A stretch of 33,736 bases of DNA, taken from the NCBI GenBank assembly GCA_003533785.1, contig DQCR01000026.1:1-33736 (forward strand), written 5' to 3'. Shown piece by piece: positions 1 through 7,928 of the stretch; the stretch's first letter is position 1, and every line of letters begins with the position of its first letter. The translations under genes and the position numbers were made by a program. The notes under the pieces were generated by a model. It searched no databases. It worked only from the letters and a program-made list of their open reading frames with translations, and had not been told where the DNA came from. This stretch comes from Flavobacteriaceae bacterium. Its GTDB lineage: Bacteria; Bacteroidota; Bacteroidia; Flavobacteriales; Flavobacteriaceae.

Positions 1-119
1 TCTTTCATAATTGGGTGAAATTTATTATTGAACTTCGTTAAATATATTCAACAAAAAAACATTCCATCGGTTGAAATCATTTTTTATACTAATTTTATAA
101 AAATGTTTATGAAAATTTT

Positions 120-1556
120 ATGAAAAAATTCCTGTCTTTATTGTTTCTATTTCTCGCTCTAAACTGTTCCAAGAGTGATACTGATGATGCAACATTGAAT
201 CTTTCCGATACTGATTTGGAGCTTAGTGACTTTATCTGGAAAGGTCTTAATCAATATTACTTTTGGCAAGAAGAGGTTCCTAATTTGGATGATTCCAAGA
301 CAGAAAATTCCAATGAGTATGCACAGTTTATTCAGAGTAATCCAAATCCAGAAAGTTTTTTTGAATCACTATTATTTTATGAAGATCGATTTAGTTGGAT
401 TGTTGATGATTACTTAGAGTTAGAAAATTCTTTTCAAGGAATCGAGGCTTCTAATGGTATGGAATTTTCTATTTTCCGTCAGTCTCAGGGATCAAATGAT
501 TTGGTGTGCTGGATAAAATTTGTTCATGAAGGATCTGATGCGGAAGCAAAAGGTATTCAAAGAGGTATGTTATTCACAAGAGTAGACAGTAAGCCTTTGG
601 ATGTTGACAATTACATAGATTTATTGTATGGTGATAATTTAAATTACACAATAAGCCTCGCAGAGTACGTTGATGGTAACTATAACTTAAATGGTGAAAA
701 TGTTGAGCTAGTTAAAGAAGAAAATTTTCAAAAGAATCCATTGCACGTTCAGAACGTAGTAAATATAGGCGAGCATAAAATTGGTTATTTAATGTATAAT
801 CAATTTGCCAGTAGCTATAATGAGGCCTTAAACGAGGCATTTGGTGTCTTTAGAGACCAAAGTATCACAGAATTAGTTCTTGATTTGAGATATAATAGAG
901 GGGGTTCTGTTTCAACTTGTACATACCTTGCATCAATGATAACTGGACAATTTTCTGGTGAAATTTTTGCTCAAGAGGTTTGGAATAACAAGCTCATGGA
1001 ATACTGGCAAAATAATAACGAAGAAAGTTTATACAACCGCTTTACGAACGAAATAGTTGATGGTGGACCCATAAATTCCTTAGGTTTGGAACAAGTTTAT
1101 ATTTTAACCTCTAGCGAGACAGCATCTGCCAGTGAACTTTTAATTAATGGCCTAAAACCATACATAAATGTATTTCAGATTGGTGAACCAACTGTAGGAA
1201 AAAATGTAGGATCTATAACGTTGTATGATTACATCAATAATGAAGGATCTAAAAATCCAAATCATACATATGCTATGCAGCCAATCGTTCTTAGGATTGC
1301 TAATAGTGAAGGTGTTGGAGATTACACAGATGGTTTAAGTCCAAATATTACTTTAATAGAAAACAGATCCTCACCAGGTATGTTAGGTGAATCTAGTGAG
1401 ACACTATTTGCTAGTGCAATTCAACAGATAACAGGAAGTAGTAAGATAGATTATATCCTTGATTATTATTCTATGGGTCCCAAAATCAAATCCCCATCAA
1501 TGATTTTAGATCAAAGTGTTTTAGTTGACAAAGAGTTATTTTTTATTCAACTATAA
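120..1556 (+). CDS. S41-family peptidase (CtpA/tail-specific protease-like), lipoprotein
   Basis: A serine endopeptidase of family S41, probably lipid-anchored in the cell envelope. The first 16 residues form a lipoprotein signal (MKKF, a Leu/Phe core, then LALNC), so Cys16 is the likely lipidation site. A PDZ-like segment lies near residues 135-200 (GSDAEAKGIQRGMLF). The protease core follows: DLRYNRGG at 255-262, the nucleophile region TASASEL with Ser338, and GEPTVGKNVGS with Lys361 as general base, the normal Ser/Lys dyad of S41. The 478 residues fit Bacteroidota envelope S41 proteins. Its native substrate cannot be told. The 119 bases upstream are very AT-rich and contain no other gene; I see no convincing promoter match there. 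The stop codon overlaps the stop of the convergent TonB receptor by 6 bases. Confidence 0.9.
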   Translation: MKKFLSLLFLFLALNCSKSDTDDATLNLSDTDLELSDFIWKGLNQYYFWQEEVPNLDDSKTENSNEYAQFIQSNPNPESFFESLLFYEDRFSWIVDDYLELENSFQGIEASNGMEFSIFRQSQGSNDLVCWIKFVHEGSDAEAKGIQRGMLFTRVDSKPLDVDNYIDLLYGDNLNYTISLAEYVDGNYNLNGENVELVKEENFQKNPLHVQNVVNIGEHKIGYLMYNQFASSYNEALNEAFGVFRDQSITELVLDLRYNRGGSVSTCTYLASMITGQFSGEIFAQEVWNNKLMEYWQNNNEESLYNRFTNEIVDGGPINSLGLEQVYILTSSETASASELLINGLKPYINVFQIGEPTVGKNVGSITLYDYINNEGSKNPNHTYAMQPIVLRIANSEGVGDYTDGLSPNITLIENRSSPGMLGESSETLFASAIQQITGSSKIDYILDYYSMGPKIKSPSMILDQSVLVDKELFFIQL

Positions 1557-3407
1557 ATTCCAATTAAAACCAGCCATAATATTTCTTCCCCGAGTACTGT
1601 AATTGAGGAATTCAATAAAATTTTGGTTTAAAAGGTTGGTGACATTTAAGAAAACAACAGCATTGGGTTTGTTAAGTTGGTATTGAACTCTTGCGTCCAG
1701 AAGGGAATAAGCCCCTAAAGTAGTTGTTCCGTCTACAGCTAAGCGATCCCCTGTTCTAGAAAAAGAACCCGATAAAGACCAGCGTGAACTCAATGCATAG
1801 TCGAGTCCCAGACGATAAGCGTTTTTGGGAATGCGCCGCAAATCACCACCATCTGTTTCTGTTAATGTGTAGTTCAAATAAAATTGCAATTGGCTTCCAA
1901 TCCGATTATGATAGTTCATCTCTAAACCCGAATAGGATACCTCATCATCAGAATTACCATATCGAAAGGTGTTGAAATCATAAATAAGGGTTGGATTTTC
2001 TATCCGTTTGAAATATAAAACTGAAAAATTTCCAGTAGGGAAAGTATAATCCAATCCTATCTCTTGGGTTTGACTTTCTTCGGGTTTCAAGCCATTATTT
2101 CCTGAAAAAACATCATACAATTGAAATAAACTAGGCGTATTGAAACCCGTGCCTACATTCACCAATACCTTGAGGTTGCGTTTTTCACTGAGTTGAAAAT
2201 TGTACGATGGATTGATGTTATAAGTGAGATGAGATCCATAGACATCGTGGGAATTCCATCGAGAGCCAATATTGAAATTGAAACTGCCCGATGCGTAGAC
2301 GATATTGGCATAGAGATCGTGCTGACTACTGTTTTCCAATTCGCTAATATTGGCGGTGTGGTGTTGATAAAAATACCCCACAATACTGAACCATTGCTCA
2401 TTGAATACATAACGATTGGACAAATCTAAGGTGAAGTTGGTTCCTTTGAGGTATCGAGGAAAATCGGACTGAAAGTCACGCCCTGTACTTTGATAGCCCA
2501 AGTCTAATTGTAATTCCCCATTTTGGTAAGTCGCATTTTGTTGTAATGCAAATCGCCATTGATTGCTAACCAATAAATTGTTGGCTTCGGCGGGATTGAA
2601 ATTGGAGTCAAAGCCATCGTATTCACTCCGTATATGATCTTCATTTATTGCAAATCGGATGCGATAGCTGTCGCTGAATTGGTGTCCGCCAGAAAATCCA
2701 AAGTTATTGCGAGCAAACAAATCAGATTGACCCCCTTGTACTGCACTCATCCCGTCGGCATAACGTTGCGAATAGAATAGGCTGACATCTGACACTCCCA
2801 CTGTTTCAGCATATCTAAAACTGTTCTCAACTGCTGTTATTCCACTAATAAGTGACTCTTGTGCTTGGAGGGTTCCAAAGCTGCTTCCCCATGAAAACAA
2901 AGAATCTTGGACTCCCTTTTTAGTTGTTATATTAATAACCCCAGTCGCTGCGGAACTCCCATAAAGTGTTCCGGAAGCCCCTTTCAATACCTCTATAGAT
3001 TCAATGGCTTCCAAAGGCAGGAAATTCAAATCAAAATCGGTTCCGATGCGAGAGGCATCATTAACACGCACTCCATCAATCAAAATTAGAACTTGATCAT
3101 TACGCCCTCCTCGAATTGACGTCGTTAGGTTTTGTCCCAATTGTGATCGACTCCCTAAAATATCGATCCCAGCTCTACTTCGCAATACTTCAGCTAAGTC
3201 CATCCCCTGAAATTTTCGTAAAGTTTTTGTATCAATTTTTTCAACGATTCGACCAGACTGAGACCGTTTCAATGGGAAACGGCTGTCAATAACAACAACT
3301 TCATCTAAATTTTGAATATTGAGACTATCTGAATCAACATCATTCGTTTGTCCCCATAGGTAGGGAGACATGAAGAGTATAAGGAATCCCCTTAATTGAA
3401 TATTCAT
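1551..3407 (-). CDS. btuB: TonB-dependent outer-membrane receptor, BtuB-like (vitamin B12 uptake)
   Basis: Outer-membrane active transporter, most likely for cobalamin or other corrinoids. Residues 1-20 are a signal peptide ending in WGQ. A TonB-box-like stretch, LDEVVVIDSR, lies at 34-43. The plug domain spans about 50-165, with typical sequence such as SIRGGRNDQVLILIDGVRV, EAIESIEVLKG and GTLYGSSAATGVINI. The rest is a 22-strand-type beta barrel. At 618 residues it matches the small BtuB class rather than the 1000-residue SusC class, and it has no N-terminal carboxypeptidase-like extension. The substrate assignment rests mainly on the cobalamin riboswitch starting 54 bases upstream, together with BtuB-like size and plug. 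No btuFCD genes are in the window, so inner-membrane transport is encoded elsewhere or done by another system. Confidence 0.88.
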   Translation of the reverse strand: MNIQLRGFLILFMSPYLWGQTNDVDSDSLNIQNLDEVVVIDSRFPLKRSQSGRIVEKIDTKTLRKFQGMDLAEVLRSRAGIDILGSRSQLGQNLTTSIRGGRNDQVLILIDGVRVNDASRIGTDFDLNFLPLEAIESIEVLKGASGTLYGSSAATGVINITTKKGVQDSLFSWGSSFGTLQAQESLISGITAVENSFRYAETVGVSDVSLFYSQRYADGMSAVQGGQSDLFARNNFGFSGGHQFSDSYRIRFAINEDHIRSEYDGFDSNFNPAEANNLLVSNQWRFALQQNATYQNGELQLDLGYQSTGRDFQSDFPRYLKGTNFTLDLSNRYVFNEQWFSIVGYFYQHHTANISELENSSQHDLYANIVYASGSFNFNIGSRWNSHDVYGSHLTYNINPSYNFQLSEKRNLKVLVNVGTGFNTPSLFQLYDVFSGNNGLKPEESQTQEIGLDYTFPTGNFSVLYFKRIENPTLIYDFNTFRYGNSDDEVSYSGLEMNYHNRIGSQLQFYLNYTLTETDGGDLRRIPKNAYRLGLDYALSSRWSLSGSFSRTGDRLAVDGTTTLGAYSLLDARVQYQLNKPNAVVFLNVTNLLNQNFIEFLNYSTRGRNIMAGFNWNL

Positions 3408-3460
3408 ATTTTGGTAAATTAAAAGTCAAAGGTTACCGCTATTCCCGGCAGTTCCCAAAA

Positions 3461-3630
3461 AATAATAGGCAGGTTTCCTGGCTTACTTTTTTTTTACGCC
3501 TTCCCATGAAATATTTCACAGTGACTTTGAGAATGTAAAAAAATATTGACTCAGTAGCTTACAGTTGCGGGTACAGCTAGGGTTTTTCACCCTATTCCCT
3601 ATTAATCTTCATTACAAAAAACCTATTATT
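3461..3630 (-). promoter_or_regulatory. Cobalamin (AdoCbl-type) riboswitch
   Basis: Read on the minus strand, this segment has the conserved cobalamin-riboswitch core: GGGAATAGGGTGAAAAACCC, then GTACCCGCAACTGTAAGC, then GTCACTGTG with GGGAAGGC, and finally AAGCCAGGAAACCTGCCT (the B12-box end). It is closed by a perfect 9-bp P1 helix: AATAATAGG (3622-3630) pairs with CCTATTATT (3461-3469). The element lies between the DUF6580 gene and the BtuB-like receptor and ends 53 bases before the receptor start. No strong GC-rich terminator follows P1, so control at translation of the receptor seems more likely than early termination; that part is inference. The octamer GGGAATAG of the core recurs 3' of P1 (3439-3446). 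Confidence 0.95.
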
Positions 3631-3653
3631 AGATAAAGTTAGCGAATTGGTCC

Positions 3654-4151
3654 TTAGGAAGGTTGTAAATAATGTTTTTTAATGGAAGAAAATGTAAAAA
3701 ATAAAACACCCGTATAGACCAGATCTCCCAAAAGGGTATTTGTGAAAAAGGGAATGGCTAAAGTAAAACAGCTTATTAGTCCCTCCAGTGATAGTGGATA
3801 ATATAATAACCAAACACCAAGATTGGAAACAACAAAGAACAGTATTGAAGAGAACATAATGGTGGGAACAGTTGTCCTTTTTGTTCTAAATCCTAAAAAT
3901 AAAATTAGTCCAAAACCAATATAAACAAAAAAGCTAATGGCACTCAAACCCAACACCAAGTCTGTAAGAAATAGACCCAAGAAAGGGATTAAAATAGCTA
4001 ACCCTTTGCTCTGGAAGCGAGCTGCAGCAAATAAAGCTATTCCTGTTATTGGTGCAAAATTAGGGGGATGAGGAATTAATCTAGTAACCACTGCAAGTAC
4101 AATTAAACCCAAAGCTACCCCTTGTTCCTTATTCAACTTCACTATATTCAT
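3654..4151 (-). CDS. DUF6580-type integral membrane protein (ECF S-component-like)
   Basis: A 165-residue, very hydrophobic protein with about five predicted membrane helices (around residues 12-28, 34-60, 66-86, 95-118 and 125-155). The segment RLIPHPPNFAPITGIALFAAARF near the N-terminus is characteristic of the DUF6580 family, which resembles substrate-binding S components of ECF vitamin transporters. No experimentally known role. It starts 22 bases after carB ends and so could be read from the carB transcript; its stop lies 24 bases before the cobalamin riboswitch. Being next to a B12-controlled receptor suggests, but does not prove, a part in vitamin or cofactor uptake. It lies upstream of the riboswitch and is not itself under its control as a downstream gene. 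Other possibility: a general membrane protein that happens to sit here. Confidence 0.75.
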   Translation of the reverse strand: MNIVKLNKEQGVALGLIVLAVVTRLIPHPPNFAPITGIALFAAARFQSKGLAILIPFLGLFLTDLVLGLSAISFFVYIGFGLILFLGFRTKRTTVPTIMFSSILFFVVSNLGVWLLYYPLSLEGLISCFTLAIPFFTNTLLGDLVYTGVLFFTFSSIKKHYLQPS

Positions 4152-4173
4152 GGGATTAAAGTAATTATTTTTC

Positions 4174-7023
4174 CTATTTGGTTAGATACATTTTTCTGCG
4201 AGAATACAAATTGTAAAACTCATCGTCTTTTAGACTGTCGATAAATAAGATACTCTCTCCTGTACTTTTCATTTCTGGACCTAATTGTTTGTTAACGTTG
4301 GGAAACTTATTAAATGAAAAAACGGGTTGTTTAATGGCATAACCATCTAATTGTGGATTAAAATCAAAGTCGGTCAATTTCTTGTCACCTAACATTACCT
4401 TAGTGGCATAATTCACATAAGGTTCTTTATAAGCCTTAGCGATAAAAGGAACTGTTCGAGAAGCTCTCGGATTGGCCTCAATGATAAAGACTTTGTCTTC
4501 TTGAACTGCAAATTGAATATTGATGAGTCCTTTTGTGTTTAGGGCTTTCGCAATTTTAAAAGTGTGGTCTTTAATTTGTTGCACAACATATTCTCCAAGG
4601 TTAAAAACTGGGAGCGTAGCATTGGAATCTCCAGAATGAATTCCACAAGGCTCTATGTGTTCCATAATTCCAATGATGTAGACATTCTCTCCATCACAAA
4701 TTGCATCAGCTTCAGCCTCAATAGCTCCGTCTAAATAGTGATCTAGTAGAAGCTTGTTGTTTGGAATTTTTCTCAGTAAGTCCACAACATGAGATTCCAA
4801 CTCTTCTTTATTGATGACAATTTTCATTCCCTGTCCCCCAAGAACGTAGGAAGGACGAACTAGAATGGGGAACTCTAACTTCTCCGCAAGTTCTAGAGCA
4901 TCATCGGCTGTTTCAGCTACTCCAAATTCGGGATAGGGGATATCGTTGGCCTTTAGCAATGTGGAAAAACTTCCTCGATCTTCAGCCAAATCAAGGGATT
5001 TAAAGCTGGTTCCAATTATTTTAATCCCATAACGGTCTAGTTTTTCCGCTAGTTTGAGAGCAGTCTGCCCGCCAAGCTGAACAATAACACCCTCAGGCTT
5101 TTCGTGTTGAATAATATCATAGATGTGTTCCCAGAATACGGGTTCGAAATAGAGTTTGTCTGCCGTATCGAAATCAGTGGATACCGTCTCTGGATTGCAG
5201 TTGATCATGATGGTTTCATACCCTGCTTCTTTTGCTGCAAGAACTCCATGCACGCAACAATAGTCAAATTCGATCCCCTGTCCAATTCGGTTGGGCCCAG
5301 ATCCTAGGACAACAATTTTTTTATTATTAGAAGAAATACTTTCATTGGAACTAAATGGCGCCTGACCCTCTAGCTGCATTTGTTCTTCAAAAGTAGAATA
5401 ATAGTAGGGGGTTTTTGCTTTAAACTCAGCAGCACAAGTGTCTACCAATTTGTATACCCTTTGGATTCCCATTTCAGATCGCTTGTTATATACCTCACTT
5501 TCAAGGCAGTCTAGCATATGGGCAATTTGTCGATCTGCAAATCCTTTTTGTTTGGCCTCTAAAAGGAATTCTTTGGAAATACTTGAAATGGATTCTTTTG
5601 AAATCTCCTTTTCCAAAGTATATAATTCCTCGTATTGTTTTAAGAACCATAAATCTATCTTGGTGATGTCGTGAATAGTTCTAAGGGGAATCCCCAACTG
5701 AATAGCATCATATATCACAAAAACTCGATCCCAACTTGCGTAGGTCAATTTTTCAATGATTTGATCGTAATCTTTGTATCCTTTACCATCTGCACCAAGA
5801 CCATTCCGTTTTATTTCAAGAGACTGGGTTGCTTTGTGAAGTGCTTCTTGAAAAGAACGTCCGATACCCATCACCTCGCCCACAGCTTTCATTTGCAATC
5901 CAAGTGTGCGATCGGATCCTTCAAACTTATCAAAGTTCCATCGAGGAATTTTGACAATCACATAGTCTAAGGTTGGTTCAAACAAAGCCGATGTGGATTG
6001 CGTTATTTGATTGTTTAACTCAACCAGAGAATAACCGATAGCTAGCTTTGCAGCTACTTTTGCAATAGGATATCCCGATGCTTTAGAAGCCAAAGCAGAG
6101 GACCTAGAAACCCTAGGATTAATTTCTATGGCAATGATTTCTTCTTTTTCATCTGGGCTCACAGCAAACTGTACATTACAACCGCCTGCGAAGTCTCCGA
6201 TACTTCGCATCATTTTTATGGCCATATCTCGCATTCGTTGGAATGTTCTGTCCGATAGGGTCATTGCAGGGGCAACTGTGATCGAATCTCCCGTATGAAT
6301 TCCCATGGGATCCATATTTTCAATGGTACAGATGATAACAACATTGTCGTTTTTATCACGCAACAATTCCAATTCATATTCCTTCCAACCCATCATGGCT
6401 TTGTCAATCATCACCTCATGAATGGGTGAGATTTCCAATCCCCTAGTCAAAGCTTCATCAAATTCATTTTCATCATAGACGATAGAAGCTCCAGCTCCTC
6501 CTAGAGTAAAAGAAGCTCTAATACATAGTGGAAACCCGAATTCTTGGGCAATTTCTTTTCCCTTTAGAAAGGAAGTTGCCGTGGCTTGTGGGGCCATTCC
6601 AACGCCTATTTTCAACATCAACTCTCTAAACTTTTCCCGGTCTTCTGTAATATTTATAGCGTCGATATTAACACCAATGATTTCAACTCCATATTCTTTC
6701 CAGATTCCCTTTTCATCAGCTTCGATACAAAGGTTGAGGGCGGTTTGTCCTCCCATAGTAGGGAGTACGGCGTCGACTTGATGCTTTTGTAAAATTTCTT
6801 CAATCGACCTAGTTGTTAACGGTTTGAGGTAAACATGATCGGCCATTGAAGGATCTGTCATGATGGTAGCCGGGTTGGAATTGATCAGGATGGTTTGAAT
6901 TCCGTCCTCTCTTAGGGATCGTAAAGCTTGAGATCCAGAGTAGTCAAATTCACAGGCTTGGCCAATAATAATAGGTCCTGAACCGATAATTAGAATAGTG
7001 TTGATATGGTTTTGCTTTGGCAT
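4174..7023 (-). CDS. carB: Carbamoyl-phosphate synthase large subunit, short form
   Basis: Makes carbamoyl phosphate from bicarbonate, ammonia (delivered by CarA) and two ATP, for pyrimidine and arginine synthesis in the cytoplasm. Two homologous ATP-grasp halves are clear: the first opens with [22 protein letters not shown] and contains [23 protein letters not shown]-like sequence (here SKASGYP), the second opens near residue 572 with [20 protein letters not shown] and contains [19 protein letters not shown]. An oligomerisation segment lies between them. The protein stops at 949 residues, just after the second ATP-grasp half, whereas E. coli CarB has 1073; the MGS-like allosteric domain (UMP/ornithine control) is missing. 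I recall this short form as usual in flavobacteria, so it is not a frameshift product. carA is not adjacent. The upstream rpmH terminator separates it from rpmH. Confidence 0.97.
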   Translation of the reverse strand: [949 protein letters not shown]

Positions 7024-7054
7024 TCTTTTTGGTCTTCTATAGTACAGTCAATAT

Positions 7055-7089
7055 AAAAAAAAGGTGTTACTGGAAAAAAGTAACACCTT
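7055..7089 (-). terminator. Intrinsic terminator after rpmH
   Basis: On the minus strand a perfect 10-bp stem (AAGGTGTTAC / GTAACACCTT at 7061-7070 and 7080-7089) with a 9-base loop is followed by eight T residues (7055-7062). It lies 26 bases beyond the rpmH stop and 32 bases before the carB start, so carB probably has its own promoter or relies on read-through. Confidence 0.85.
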
Positions 7090-7114
7090 GTTGTATCGAA
7101 TATTTTATAAACAT

Positions 7115-7273
7115 TTATTTCTTATGTCTTGGCTCGGAGGATACGGATATTTTTTTTCTTCCTTTAGCACGTCGACTGGCGAGGACTCGACGTCCATTTG
7201 CGGAGGCCATACGTTCACGAAATCCGTGTTTATTTCTTCTTTTTCGTCTGGAAGGTTGAAATGTTCTTTTCAT
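7115..7273 (-). CDS. rpmH: 50S ribosomal protein L34
   Basis: Small, very basic protein of the large ribosomal subunit. The sequence from [19 protein letters not shown] through [20 protein letters not shown] is the standard L34 family pattern, 52 residues long (a few residues longer than the E. coli 46 because of a C-terminal tail, [10 protein letters not shown]). An upstream in-frame start at 7357 would add 28 residues with no similarity to L34; the ATG at 7273 is chosen because MKRTFQP is the universal L34 N-terminus and because the promoter at 7323-7353 lies inside the longer version. In many bacteria rpmH is followed by rnpA and precedes dnaA; here neither is present. Confidence 0.97.
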   Translation of the reverse strand: MKRTFQPSRRKRRNKHGFRERMASANGRRVLASRRAKGRKKISVSSEPRHKK

Positions 7274-7322
7274 GTTATATCTGCTTAAAACGCTATTTGG
7301 AAAGCGAACTCCTAAAGCGGTG

Positions 7323-7353
7323 CAAATATAGAATATCTTTTTGCTTATCCAAA
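7323..7353 (-). promoter_or_regulatory. Bacteroidota-type promoter of rpmH
   Basis: On the minus strand TTTG (7350-7353), a 19-base spacer and TATATTTG (7323-7330) match the Bacteroidota primary sigma consensus TTTG-N19-TAnnTTTG exactly. Transcription would start near 7316, giving a leader of roughly 40 bases before the rpmH ATG. Confidence 0.75.
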
Positions 7354-7407
7354 ACAAAACTAAAGGTCAAAAAGCTATTTTTACTACTTTTGAGATAAAT
7401 AAAAAAT

Positions 7408-7923
7408 ATGTTCCCAAAAATCATAAAACTAATCTTGGCTGTTGGCATTCTAGGTGTGGGCCTTCAGCAGTTTATCGACAGTGAAATCGGTAATGGTCTA
7501 TTTTTGCTTCTTCTTTCAGGTATGTTTGTTCTATTATACTTCAAAAATGAGTTGATATTCCTTGCTTTCCTCCGCCTCAGAAAGCAAGATTTTGCAGGAA
7601 CTGAAAAGTGGTTGAACCGAATCCCCAATCCGAAAGCTAATTTGGTGACCAAACAGCAGGGCTATTTTTATTATCTACATGGTATAATTCAATCGCAAAC
7701 CAATTTGACCCAAGCTGAGAAACACTTCAAAAAAGCCATTGAATTGGGACTAAATATGAAACATGATTTGGCTATGGCCAAAATGAGTTTAGCGGGTATT
7801 TTGATGCAAAAAAGACGTAAAAGAGAAGCCACAGCCTTGTTAGCCGAAGCCAAAAAATTGGACAGCCATGGTATGATGACGGCTCAACTGAAAATGATGC
7901 AACAACAAATGAAGAAGATCTAG
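7408..7923 (+). CDS. Conserved TPR-like membrane protein of unknown function
   Basis: A 171-residue protein. Two hydrophobic segments at about residues 5-22 and 28-47 should place it in the inner membrane. The remainder is soluble and helical; residues 82-112 (QGYFYYLHGIIQSQTNLTQAEKHFKKAIELG) look like a tetratricopeptide repeat, and a second, weaker unit follows at about 115-148 with a basic KRRKREATALL stretch. The C-terminus is rich in Met and Gln (MMTAQLKMMQQQMKKI). TPR modules mediate protein-protein contacts, so a scaffold role is plausible, but no specific function can be given. It is divergent from rpmH and meets the lytic transglycosylase gene tail to tail with a 5-base gap and no visible terminator. 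Similar small proteins are, as far as I recall, common in flavobacteria. Confidence 0.75.
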   Translation: MFPKIIKLILAVGILGVGLQQFIDSEIGNGLFLLLLSGMFVLLYFKNELIFLAFLRLRKQDFAGTEKWLNRIPNPKANLVTKQQGYFYYLHGIIQSQTNLTQAEKHFKKAIELGLNMKHDLAMAKMSLAGILMQKRRKREATALLAEAKKLDSHGMMTAQLKMMQQQMKKI

Positions 7924-7928
7924 TTACT

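Noticed and set aside
4174..4300. carB as a frameshifted or truncated gene
   Set aside because: Length and ending match the short CarB form that I recall from flavobacteria, and the DNA between carB and the next gene is only 22 bases, with no remnant of the MGS domain.
7274..7357. N-terminal extension of L34 by 28 residues
   Set aside because: The extension has no L34 similarity and contains the promoter; the universal MKRTFQP start at 7273 is preferred.
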